A DNA stretch of 64,000 nt from Ricinus communis (taxonomy: Eukaryota > Streptophyta > Magnoliopsida > Malpighiales > Euphorbiaceae): positions 19,464,723 through 19,528,722 of the forward strand of contig NC_063260.1 in assembly GCF_019578655.1 (NCBI RefSeq), in the 5' to 3' direction. Below the pieces are notes generated by a model. It was given only the letters and a program-made list of their open reading frames with translations. It was not told where the DNA came from and made no database searches. The translations under genes were made by a program, and so were the position numbers. Below, piece by piece: positions 12,880 through 24,000 of the stretch; the first letter of the stretch is position 1; each line of letters opens with the position of its first letter.

Positions 12880-15841
12880 TGTAATACCCGAAATTTTTCT
12901 TTAATAAAGATAATATTAATAATGATTAATAAATGAGTTTTTATTTAAATTTTATTTTTATTTGGTTTAATTTGAAATGATTTAATGGAAATTTTAATAT
13001 TAGTTAATTAAATGAATTACTTTTCTATACCCAATTAGTTGAAATTTTAAGAATTAATTAAGTAAATTATTTGAAGAGTAGAATATATTTTTGGTTATTC
13101 TAATTTTTCCCCAATGTATGTGTATATGTATATGTATAAATAAAAATATATATATTGGAAAATTTTGGAAGAAATTGTAAAGGATGTTTTTATAAAAGAA
13201 TTTTAGGAAAATTGGTATTTTAATTGATTAGTGGTATAAAATATTAAGTTGAGAATTTATTATTTAAATTAATTTTGTGTTAGGACTAAATTGGAAATTT
13301 ATTTTGGAATAAGGATTGAAAGTATAATTTCATTTTTATGGGGATTTAATGGAAATTTATGAGTTTGGTATTTTCGTAAATAAATATGTCGGTCATAGGT
13401 ATTTTTGTAATTTTATATTTTCAATAATTCGAATTTGGCCCAAATTAAATAGTTAAGGGCTTAATTGAAAGGATAAAGGAAAGTTTAGAGGTTAAATTGG
13501 AATTCTGCAGGATGAAATTGTAAGTAATTAAGAAAGTTGAGGGACCAAATTGTAATAAGGAAAAGTTCGGGGGCCTAATGTCAATATTGAAAGAAAGAAA
13601 GAAGGATCGGGGAAAGAGAAAGTAGATCGAGAGAGAGAGAGGGTGATGGCCGAAGAAGAAGAAGAGGAAGGAGCTGTGGCGGCATGCGTCGTCGGTGGCG
13701 GTGGCCGTCGGCGGCGCGAGCGGAGAAGCGTCTGGCGGTGGGAATCGCGTGTAGGAGCGGCCGAAGTTCGGCCATTTCTAGCGGTGTTGGCGGCCGAGTC
13801 GAGTGGCGATTGGCTCCTCTCGGCAAGGGCTCTCTTCTGGCAGCAGCGGCGACGCCTGTGGTGGCCGGAGACGGAAGATCCAGTGGAGAGAGAAAGTAGG
13901 GGGCAGCTGCATTTTTGGACTTTTTCGGCGAGCTCCGGCGGAGGATGGGCGATCAGAGGACGTATCCCGACTTTCCTCAGCTCAAGCTTCGCATTGGCAC
14001 CGGTTTCGTGGCGATCGGACTTCGTTTGCGAATCGACGGCTGAGATCGTCCGCAAATCTCTCCGGATGATCGGGTGTCATATCGGAAAATCAGAAGCGGG
14101 GATCATCATCAGCGCGTCGTTGTGAGTCCAATGGTGTGTTCAGATTGTCGATCGAACTCCGGTGGCCGGAGGCGAGTCGACCGAGCGATCGAGCATCTCG
14201 GTAATTTTTTCTCTGGCCTGTAATTTTGGAAATTCTTAGTTTAATTGTGTGTCTAATGGTTTATATTGAGTATTTGATGATATTCATGAGTCATAAATAA
14301 TTGTCTGTCAGTTTGTCTGTCTCGTATTTTATGTTGTGTGGCGGAGTCGGAAAATAGTGAAGTTTGGGGACCCGACTCCCATTGTTTGAATTGTTGGATA
14401 TTTGTAGTATTTTTCTAGCAGGTCCTGGACCCATTTTTACGGGGGGTAATGTTCGTGTTGTAGGGGAGGTTCTGCCGGATTTTCGGTAGAATTCTCTTGA
14501 GTCGAGATTCTTAGACAGTCAGTCCTAGGAGTCTAGACCTAGGATTAATGATCGATTGTTTCAGCGTTCTGATAAATTGTTTTCCGTAACTAGATTGTCT
14601 GTTTGTTCGGCTCACTCCAACCGAGGCACCGGAGCAGAGCTAGGTGGTCGCCCAAATTCTATGAGTTAAAGTCACTTAATCGTTGAACTATTGCTAAGTC
14701 TGAATTTAATATGCTATTTTGAAAGTTTATGCATAATATGGTTATTAGTATCGCAACATAAATAATTTCACTGGCTTATTAATTATTGAAGATAATATAA
14801 GTACTATTATAGTAATGTTATAATAATACCAAATATTATCAGTTTTTCACATGAGTTGCATGATGTCTTACTCTAAATTGTTAATCGTTATTTTGATATG
14901 GTTGAATGACTTCTTTAGACAATAATATTTATTAAATGTGGTGATTGCGATTTGGGAAATGTGGCTTGTAGAACATGCCGTCTGATGGGTTACATCAGGA
15001 CCACGTGCGCACCGGTAATGATCATGGACATGTAATAAGATTTTTATGGGTTTGCCCTGGTCGAGCATGGCTCTCTGGGCTGATTTGAGTAAATTGTCGC
15101 AGGTAAGGTCCCTGGTCGAGCATTACTCTCTGGGCGCCGGCTTATTTGGATACTTAAGTGACCAGACTGGAGGTAAGGTCCCTGGTCGAGCATTGCTTTC
15201 TGGGCGCCAGTCTTATTGGATTAAGAGAGCCAAAATGGCTACTAGAATTTGGGGTTAGGGTTCTACTGAGCCACTCGTCCCGTAAAAAAAGTAAAAAAAT
15301 AAAAATATATTTTTATTGATTCATGTATTTATTTATTATGGTATGATTATAGTATGATTGGTATTTATGTGCATGGTTTGATATACTGATTTGAATAATC
15401 TATGTTTTCTGAGAAGAAAGCAATAGTCTCTAGATTATTTGATTTTAACTCACTCTCGAGACTGACAGTCTCAATTTATTTATTTTTCAGATGCGTGACT
15501 GTTAGTCCTCTCGCGACTCTTACTCAGTAACCCGACTCCTTCATCATCGGGTGGTGTATTCGATTTGGTATGTTAATTTGTAAAATCTTAGATTCTCCGC
15601 AGTAGTAATAGTAGATGTATCAGTTGTAAATTTTCTGAGTTTCGGGTCTCGCCAAATTTTTCTGGCATACCGAATTAGTTATGTAAAATTTAATTGTTGA
15701 GATATTTATGGCATTGTTACTAGTAAAATTTGAGATGAGATTTGTTTGAGTTGTGAATGTCAGGCTTACTACGGGATTCGGTGGCCTTACGCCTACCCAT
15801 TCCCTAGTGCCGGTCATGGGCCCTCGGGTGGGGTCGTGACA
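12880..15841 (+). mobile_element. Innermost solo LTR, 2962 bp, intact ends
   Basis: This is the youngest layer. It starts TGTAATACCCGAAATTTT at 12880, ends GGGGTCGTGACA at 15841, and is flanked by the perfect 5-bp duplication CATTC (12875-12879 and 15842-15846). It interrupts the last ~40 bp of the middle LTR, whose sequence CTACCCATTC|CCTAGTGCC is restored when it is removed. It carries three copies of the CCCTGGTCGAGCAT motif, against eight in the middle copy. Open frames on both strands over its GC-rich part (about 13530-14125) are not supported as genes. Confidence 0.93.
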
Positions 15842-17029
15842 CATTCCCTAGTGCCGGTCACGGGACCACGGATGGGGTCGTGACACGGATGATCACGGCC
15901 GTCGATTTGCAAACGAAGCCCGATCGCCACGAAACTGGTGCCATTGCGAAGCTTGAGTTGAGGAGAGTCGGGATACGCCCTCCGATCATCCATCCTCCGC
16001 CGGAGCTCGCCGGAAAAGCTAAAAAACTCGGGTGCCACCTACTTCGCTGGAACTCCCTCCTCCGGCCACCAAAACCGACGTCGCCACCGCCAAAAGGTAG
16101 CTCTCGTCGAGAGGAACCGATCGCCACCGAGATCGGCCGAAAAGGCCGCTAGAAACGACCGGAACGGCCTTCGGAAGCCATTGCCTTCCTTGCGCCGCCC
16201 GGCCGACGACTCCTTGGTAGGCATCGCGCCGACGGTCGGCCACCACCGGCTGGATGACGCCTTCTTCTTCTTCTTCGGCCATCTCCTTCCTCCCCCCGAT
16301 CTCTTTCTCTCTCCCCGACACTCTTCTTTCCTTTCTTCTATATATCAACATTAGGCCCCTGAAGTTTTTAATTACTTACAATTTCGTCCAAAGAAAATTT
16401 CAATTTAATCCCTATACTTTTCTTTAGCTTTTCAATTAAGCCCCTAGCTAATTAATTTGGGTCAAATTAGAATTATTGAAAATATATAATTACATAAATA
16501 CCCCTGCCGCAAAATTCCATTAAAACCTCATATTAATGAAATTATACTTTTAATCCTCCTCCAAAAATAATTTTTTAATTTAGTCCTATCACACAATTAA
16601 ATTAAATAATCAATTTACTAATTATTTTCTAACTTAAAATTTAATACCACTAATTAATTAAAATACCAATTTCTCCAAATTCTTTTATAAAAACATGCTT
16701 TACAATTTCTTCCAAAAATTTTAAATATATATAATTTTATATATATACATATATATATATATATATACATTTGGGTAAAAATTGGAATAACGAAAAACAT
16801 AATTTACTCTTCAAATAATTTACTTAATTAATTTCTTAAAATTCCAACTAATTGGGTATAGAGAAATAACTCATTGATTTGTCTAATATTAAAATTCAAA
16901 GTTACATTTAAATCATTCCAATTAAACCGAATAAAAAATAAAAATAAAGCTAAAATTAATTTAAATAAAAATCTATTTATTAATTATTATTAATATTAAC
17001 ATTATTAAATTAAAATTTCGGGTATTATA

Positions 17030-17595
17030 ATCCCTGTATTGCGGGTTTGTTTTCTAATATTTATAAATATACCCCTCTTACAGGATTGTTTTCTCATATT
17101 AAAATAGTCACCCCTTCTACGAGGCTATTTCCTCAGACTCGCAATTACACTATTTATCGGGGTTGTTTTCTCAGATTCATAAATATATACGTTTTACGAA
17201 ATTATTTTTTTATATTGATAAATATACCACTTTTACGAGGTCGTTCTCTCATATTAAATTATTAGAACTATTATGGGGTTGTTTTTTCAAATTCATAAAT
17301 ATACACGTTTTACGATGATATTTTTTATATCGATAAATATACCCCTTTTACAAGATTGTTTTCTCATATTATAAAATTAAACCATTGAAGGGTTGTTTTC
17401 TACTCACAAATATACTACAATTACGGGGTTATTTCCTCAAATTCATAAATATCATCGTATTACGGGGTTGTTTTCTAATATTTATAAATATACCACGTAA
17501 TCATATTAAAAAATTTACCTCTTTTACGAGGTTATTTATCAGACTCACAATTGCACTATTTTTTCGGGGTTATTTTTTCAAAGTTAAGCATACAT
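17030..17595 (+). repeat. Satellite array, distal remnant
   Basis: The satellite continues exactly where it stopped at 7880: ATCCCTGTATTGCGGG continues the monomer GATAAATATCCC. About 14 further monomers follow, increasingly decayed and with short deletions. The last recognisable unit is near 17570, after which the sequence becomes unique AT-rich DNA. Confidence 0.9.
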
Positions 17596-19094
17596 GTCAA
17601 AAAAGAATCAGGTCTCAAAAAATAATATATATATAAATTAATTTTTTTATAATTTATTCTAATTTTAGAAATATAAAAGATTAAGTAATAAGATATCTTG
17701 AAATTATCTTTTTCTCCTTAAAGTTAAAGAGAGGATTTATCTTTTTAAATTTTTATGAAGAAGAAATGAATTTAAAAAAATTTAAATCATAATTTTTAGA
17801 TATATATCTTCTTATAACAGAGAATGATTATGACATTATTTATAGTATTTTTTTGATAATATTAGACAGACACTTATTTATCCATGAATTTGAAAATGTA
17901 AATGTGAATTATTTTTTTATAAAATTTGTTCTTGTATTTTAAGCTAAGCCTTGTTCCTTTTTAAGACTATTCTTTTATTTTTTTTATTTTCTTAATTTTT
18001 ATATTCATTAATGGAGGAAACTGATTTGAAATTGATAGATAAAGTTTTATATTACATTTATTAATATATGTATTTTTATTATTATTTTTTTTATTCCAAA
18101 CATGTATGTTTAATTTTTGATACATCAAATTTTTATTTTATCATATGTATTTACTTTTGATACATAGAATTCAAGTTTATGTGTAATTTTATAGTTTTTT
18201 TTATTAATTTATTGATTCATGAGTTATATTCCTCATTAAATACTGACTCTCATCTTAAGAAATAATATATTAATTATATTTTATTTTATATTAACTAATA
18301 AGTAGTTTTTAATAAAATAATGATATATTTTATCTTAAAAAATAGCATGTGGATTATATTTTAATATTATATTAACTAATAAATTAATTTTATGATTAAA
18401 TAATAATTTTAATTATAGAAAGTAACATTTTAGATTATATTTTTAATATTATATTCGATAATAAATTAATTTTTAATTTTAAAATAGCAATATTAACTAT
18501 GTTGATATATTGATTTATATAATATTAAAATTACCTAAATAAATAATTCTTATATTATTATATTAATAAATTTTAGATTTAAAAAATTATAAATATTTAA
18601 AAAATCAGTTAACTATTATTTTTAAAATTTTATAAATTAATATTAAATATTAAAAATTATATTAAATTATATTTATCAAAAGTTATATTTTTTTTTTAAT
18701 TCTTAGGATTTACAAATTGATAATGTAGTATCCGATTGAGTCACCGAGAGCAGCCCAAATTACAAAACTTTGAATTTTGTAGAAGCTGGGCCAAGTCTAT
18801 TGCTTGATATACACCACCACCCCACCCCATCCATATTAAAACCCACAAGCTATTAGTGCCATTTCTGTTGAATTAATTAATTAAACTAAACAATCTTAAA
18901 TTAATTAACTTTTTTATTTACGAGTTAAAGAAAATATTGTAAGCGAATAATTTGAACTTTTAGGGATTTAAACAATTTTTTTTAGACTGAAAGTACAAGC
19001 GTTTGTAACTATAATTATCATCATAATTTATATTATATTTAATGTTCCATGCTCTTTTAAGCAATTTGTTTCCGCAAATCTCTTTAGTTGTAGA
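17596..19094. other. AT-rich spacer without a recognisable gene
   Basis: Very AT-rich DNA with no open frame of note. At about 18245-18500 there is a loose three-fold repetition of a 75-90 bp phrase (ATTATATTTTAATATTATATT followed by AACTAATAAATTAATTTT in each copy), too diverged to name. Confidence 0.6.
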
Positions 19095-19967
19095 TAGATC
19101 TGTTCATGGGCCGGGCCTGGGAGGGCTCGGGCCGGTCTGACCGGGCATGATTTTTTTTGAAAAACTTTAAAGATTTTTTAATATCTCTCTATCCAAGTCC
19201 GAATCCGAAACTTTTTAAAAAGCTTGGCTCGGCCCGGTCCAGCCCGACCAACTATTAAACCTTTGTTCATTGGCCGGGTCTGGGCGGGCTCGAGCCGGGC
19301 CTGACCGGGCCCGGCCGATAATTCAATACAAATATTCAAAATTTAAATTTAATTTCAACACAAATATTCAAAATTTAAACCCAATTTCAACACAAATATT
19401 CAAAATTTAAATCCAATTTCAACACAAATATTCGCAATTTAAACCCAATAATCATTTTCATCATGATAATAAAGATACAAACATCAATTAATATTTTTAA
19501 CCATCTAAATAAAACTCCAAAAACTGAAATAAAAGAACAACAATATAGATGAAAACTCCTTCAAGGCAAATTCACATTTCCTACAAAACAAAAAATATTT
19601 AAATTAATAAGTATTTTATATAAATAAAAATAACTAATAAGCTAAATCAATATATAAATAATAAACTTACTTAAAAATTCATATATTATTAATAACAATA
19701 AAACTATAAATAGAAATAATAACTAGCTAAGTGGTATGACGCACTTAATTATAAGCTGACATATTTTTTTCTAACTAAACTAGATATCGGGCTGGGCCGG
19801 ACCGGACTTGAATTTCTATATAAATTCCAACCCCGGCCCAAGGAGTACGAACTTTTTGTGGGTTCAGACTAAGCCGGGCTTATACATAAAAAAATTTGTT
19901 CAAGCCCGGCCCGAAAAATACAGACCTGAGCGGGCCGAGCGTATACCCAGGCCTATGAACAGGTCTA
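19095..19967. mobile_element. Non-autonomous hAT-type DNA transposon, 873 bp
   Basis: The terminal inverted repeats are TAGATCTGTTCATGGGCC on the left and, on the complementary strand of the right end, TAGACCTGTTCATAGGCC (16 of 18 match). The element is flanked by a perfect 8-bp duplication, GTTGTAGA, at 19087-19094 and 19968-19975. TIRs beginning TAG and an 8-bp duplication are diagnostic of the hAT superfamily. The subterminal regions are rich in GGGCCGGGCC/GGCCCGGCCC, expected of transposase-binding regions. There is no transposase frame, so it would depend on an autonomous partner. A second, direct copy of the left subterminal region lies near 19262. Confidence 0.87.
19322..19446. repeat. 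Four-copy ~32-bp minisatellite inside the hAT element
   Basis: Four consecutive units of AATTTCAACACAAATATTCA plus AAATTTAAACCC with small changes. It accounts for much of the element's AT-rich core. Confidence 0.75.
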
Positions 19968-19975
19968 GTTGTAGA

Positions 19976-20870
19976 TCAATAAGAATATTTTGAAAAATAA
20001 CTCCTGAACAGCCACAACAAACATATTAATAAAATTAAATTATCATCAATAATTGCCGCATGATATGAATGTTATTGCAGAATAACCCATAAAATTATTG
20101 ATACATTTATAGAATTACGTGAAACAGGCAATACACATATTAAATTTTATTAGCATTTTGGGTTTAATTTGTGATAGAAATTTCTAGTAAACTCTTGCAG
20201 TTTAATATTAACGTCACACTGCCCAACAATAAAAAAGAAAAAAAATGTGAATGGACGAAGAATAGGCAACTTTTACCCGAAACAGATACAAATGGTGTAA
20301 TAAAGAAGTGGCATCTCTCAGAAGGCATTTTCGTAGAAGCCAAACACCAGAAAACAAGTCATTTATCAAAGCATTATCCCTCGTGGGGACTACCTTATTC
20401 CAGAACAGAAATAAAATAGAAAAATACAAACAAACCAACACCCAATTAAACAAACTGCTGCATATATCTGAAAATAGAATCTGACCGTTGATTGAATCCA
20501 GCTCTTAATCCACGTCAGTCTGAATCTCTTCTGTTCTCGACTCCTCGTAGACTGTGACTCCCCTGCAAGTTTTCATCTGTAGTAATCCTCACTACTTACC
20601 ATGCACTCTCAAGTTTATCTTAGCCGTTGGATCTGTCCGCCAGTCAAAACTTAAAAAAAGAAAGAAAAAAAAGGTACAAAATCCATACTTTCCGACCTCA
20701 CGCAGGCACTGTCTCTTGCATACCAAAAAAAAAAAAAGAAAAAAAGAGGTTCCCTCTTTAGTCTTTAGTCATTGCAACTAAACAAAACCAACCCGCCCTT
20801 ATTAGTTCTTAAGTATCTCTAGTTCAAAACACACTTTGTTTCCGTTTCACTTAAACCTCAAAAGGAGTTA
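19976..20870. promoter_or_regulatory. Intergenic region upstream of the GH17 gene
   Basis: No gene is supported; the ~80-residue frames here on either strand have no recognisable domain. The last ~400 bp is the likely promoter of the downstream glucanase gene. It holds two A-rich runs (about 20655-20670 and 20725-20742). No TATA box is convincing enough to place. Confidence 0.4.
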
Positions 20871-20878
20871 CCTTTTCT

Positions 20879-20931
20879 AGTTCTCTCTCTCTCTGTCTCT
20901 CTCTACTTCTCTCTTTCAAAATCCTTCTTGT
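20879..20931 (+). repeat. CT-rich microsatellite in the likely 5' leader of the GH17 gene
   Basis: A pyrimidine tract of TCTCTCTCTCTGTCTCTCTCT type, about 125-170 bp upstream of the ATG at 21053. Pyrimidine-rich leaders are frequent in plant genes, so this is likely transcribed 5' UTR. Confidence 0.6.
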
Positions 20932-21052
20932 TTCTTTTTAGATTTTTTTTTTCTTTTTGCTGTTTTCTAGTGTAGTCTACTAGAATTCCTTTCTGTGTGT
21001 CTATGGTTTTTGGAGATTGAAAGATTTGCAACTGCAAGTGAAGATTCTATCT

Positions 21053-24000
21053 ATGGCTGCGTTGTTCTTGCTTTTCTTAGTGATGGCATCTGCAACTTCT
21101 GCCGATGAAGGTAAGCTTATTCTAAGCCTCTTTTTAGTTTGGTTTAGTTTTTTTCATGGTTTATAAATTTCATTCAGGTGCTTTTGCACTGTGGGTTTTT
21201 TTGGGTTTTTGTGCTACTTGTTTGGAACCCATCTGTTCTTTGTTTAATTCTTTTGAACTCAACTCATTACTGTTTTTTTTACATGTTAATCTGAAATTAG
21301 GAATTTTTAGCTACTGGATATGTTACTCTTTCTGTTTGCATGTCCTTTCGTTCTAAGTTCATTCCTTTATCTGCATTGATGTGGTTCTGTAGTGCTTCTT
21401 CGTCACTTTAATGCGTATTAATCTGAGCAGTTTACTATTGCATATCAATGGTATCATCAAAATAACGGGTCTTTTTATTTTTGTTTCGAATGCCTCGTAG
21501 TGTTCTTTAGACTAACTTAGCTAGCATTTTGTATATTAACTTGGACGGAAGAGCAGATTAATGATTATGGAGTGAAGTTTCTAATAAAATAACTGTTATT
21601 TTAAGTCATTTAATATTACATTAGGTTATTAATTTTATTTTAGCTAAAGTAAGCCGCAGTTCGCTCGAAATCACAATCTTGTTTTACTTTATAGCATATT
21701 TTTCTGTAGAAAGCTACAGGAGGGAGTAGGTTGGACCCTTCTGTTAATTTATTTTGTTGCTCACTTAAGTAGAAGCCTTTGCCTAAAAATGTTTCCGATT
21801 GTTGAGAACTTCTGAGCTATTCTCTTCCCACTTTTAATGAGGAATCTAAACTATATTGCTTCCCAGCTCATGTGACAGTCTTTTATCTGCGTCTACTGTA
21901 TTTCCATACAATATGTCGGAAGACCATACTATCCTTGGCCTGAAGATGTAAAAACATCTTTAATTTAATGAAATGGAATCCAAGAAATCTGCTTTGAATG
22001 GTATTATTGTCATTTTGCTGCTCAACCTACTAACCCGTTGCATGTTCTATTCCACTGCATTATATGATGCTACCCATTACCTTCTTCATCTTTATCATGC
22101 TTGAGGCTGCCTTTTTTAATTCATACTTGCTGGTTAGAGATCTGACTGTCAGGATATTCTAGAGTACAAAACCTACTTATTTTCTCAGATGTGATATTTT
22201 ATAATCATAGTGGAATACAATATGGTAAAGGCCTTATTTTTTAACTCTTAACCTCTATATTTTAGAATAGAAATTGAAGTTGATAATCATTGACTTAGTG
22301 CAGAGTCCTTGGATAATAATATAGCCAAGCTTGGGAGTCAATGCTACTGAGTTGTGTGATGTTTCATAAAAGACAGCAACAAGTTGAAGCTAAGTCTGAT
22401 TTATTGCACTATGAACCTCTTGTAATATAATATCGAGTTCGTTAATTCAGGCTGATGAATTGAAGTCACTATGACCCACCGGAACCATATCACTTTCATG
22501 CTTAATGCTCTTCCATTCATGCTTTCTCTCTTGTATATCAAATGTTTGCTTCTTTTGTGTGCCTCAGATTTAAACTCCCAAAGATTGCTTCTTTGATTTA
22601 AACTTTTTCCAAGTGTTCCTGATCAAGTCATTGGCATTTTGGTTTACTGTGAAGATGAAATATATTATGTCAAATAACAACAATATGCTTGTCTATATCC
22701 TCACACTTGGAAACCTTTTTCTTTCCTAGATTCTTTCATTGGTGTTAATGTTGGTACTGCCCTCTCGGATATGCCAAGCCCAACTCAAGTGGTGGCCCTT
22801 CTTAAGGCTCAGAATATACGGCATGTCAGGCTCTATGATGCAGACCGAGCCATGCTTCTTGCACTTGCCAATACAGGCATCCGGGTAACAGTTTCTGTTC
22901 CCAATGAGCAGCTCCTTGGGATTGGTCAATCAAATGCCACAGCAGCAAACTGGGTTGCTCGCAATGTAATAGCCCATGTTCCTGCCACCAACATCACAGC
23001 TATAGCAGTTGGATCTGAAGTTCTGACTACCCTCCCAAATGCTGCCCCAGTCCTAGTCTCTGCCTTAAAGTTTATCCATTCTGCCCTTGTTGCATCTAAT
23101 CTTGATGGCCAAATTAAAGTTTCTACTCCACACTCTTCTTCCATTATCCTTGATTCTTTTCCCCCTTCCCAAGCTTTCTTTAATCGCACATGGGACCCAG
23201 TAATGGTTCCCTTGCTCAAGTTTTTGCAGTCAACGGGGTCATATTTTATGATAAATGTATATCCATATTATGATTACATGCAATCAAATGGTGTTATCCC
23301 TTTAGACTATGCACTTTTTCGGCCCCTCCCTCCTAACAAGGAAGCTGTGGATGCTAATACACTTCTTCATTACACTAATGTCTTTGATGCTTTAGTCGAT
23401 GCAGCATATTTTGCCATGTCCTATCTAAACTTCACCAATGTCCCCATTGTTGTGACGGAATCTGGCTGGCCATCGAAGGGTGATTCTGCTGAGCCAGATG
23501 CAACAATTGAAAATGCAAACACTTACAACAGCAACTTAATTAGGCATGTTCTTAATAACACTGGCACTCCCAAGCATCCAGGGATTGCAGTTAGTACTTA
23601 TATTTATGAGCTTTACAATGAGGATTTGAGACCTGGACCAGCTTCTGAGAAGAACTGGGGACTTTTTTATGCCAATGGAGTGCCAGTTTATATCTTGCAC
23701 TTGACAGGTGCTGGTACTGTGTTGGCAAATGACACTACAAACCAGACATTTTGTGTTGCGAAGGAAGGTGCTGACCCAAAGATGTTACAGGCTGCACTGG
23801 ATTGGGCTTGTGGACCTGGAAAAGTAGATTGCTCAGCTATGTTGCAGGGTCAACCATGTTATGAGCCAGACAATGTGGTAGCACATTCAACATATGCTTT
23901 CAATGCTTATTTTCAGCGGATGGCCAAGTCTCCAGGGACCTGCGATTTCAAAGGAGTGGCTACCATAACGACCACTGACCCAAGTAAGAATCTATATCCT

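Larger units (their letters stand above)
9653..15885 (+). mobile_element. Middle solo LTR (forward), interrupted by an inner solo LTR
   Basis: It starts TGTAATACCCGG at 9653 and ends GGGGTCGTGACA at 15885. The two parts are 9653-12879 and 15847-15885, about 3.27 kb. The perfect duplication CGGAT flanks it (9648-9652 and 15886-15890); it lies inside the outermost LTR, whose two halves rejoin correctly across it. It is longer than its relatives mainly because its internal motif array is expanded (see 11765-12330). A GC-rich stretch at about 10340-10945 contrasts with the AT-rich U3. No internal domain is present. Confidence 0.9.
7881..17029 (-). mobile_element. Outermost solo LTR (reverse orientation), interrupted by a nested insertion
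   Basis: The LTR reads on the minus strand. Its two parts are 7881-9652 and 15891-17029, about 2.91 kb in total. The 3' end on the plus strand starts TGTCATGACCCC at 7881. The U3 end is CGGGTATTATA at 17019-17029, one base off the expected CGGGTATTACA. It is flanked by a perfect 5-bp duplication, ATCCC at 7876-7880 and 17030-17034, and the satellite resumes in register after it. Nothing resembling internal retrotransposon sequence (primer site, gag-pol) is present, so this is a solo LTR. The TGTAATACCCG start and ~3-kb length resemble large plant Ty3/Gypsy LTRs, but with no coding region that assignment is only inference. Confidence 0.88.

Noticed and set aside
13528..14125. 175-codon minus and 160-codon plus frames in the inner LTR
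   Set aside because: They overlap on opposite strands within LTR sequence; low-complexity Arg/Ser/Glu runs reflect GC-rich composition.
6040..17029. Possible CRISPR-like or DNA-transposon interpretation of the repeated LTR blocks
   Set aside because: TG...CA ends and 5-bp duplications identify LTRs; this is a plant nuclear genome.
20171..20453. Overlapping 79-82 codon frames on both strands upstream of the GH17 gene
   Set aside because: No domain, no splice context, and they sit in the likely promoter region.
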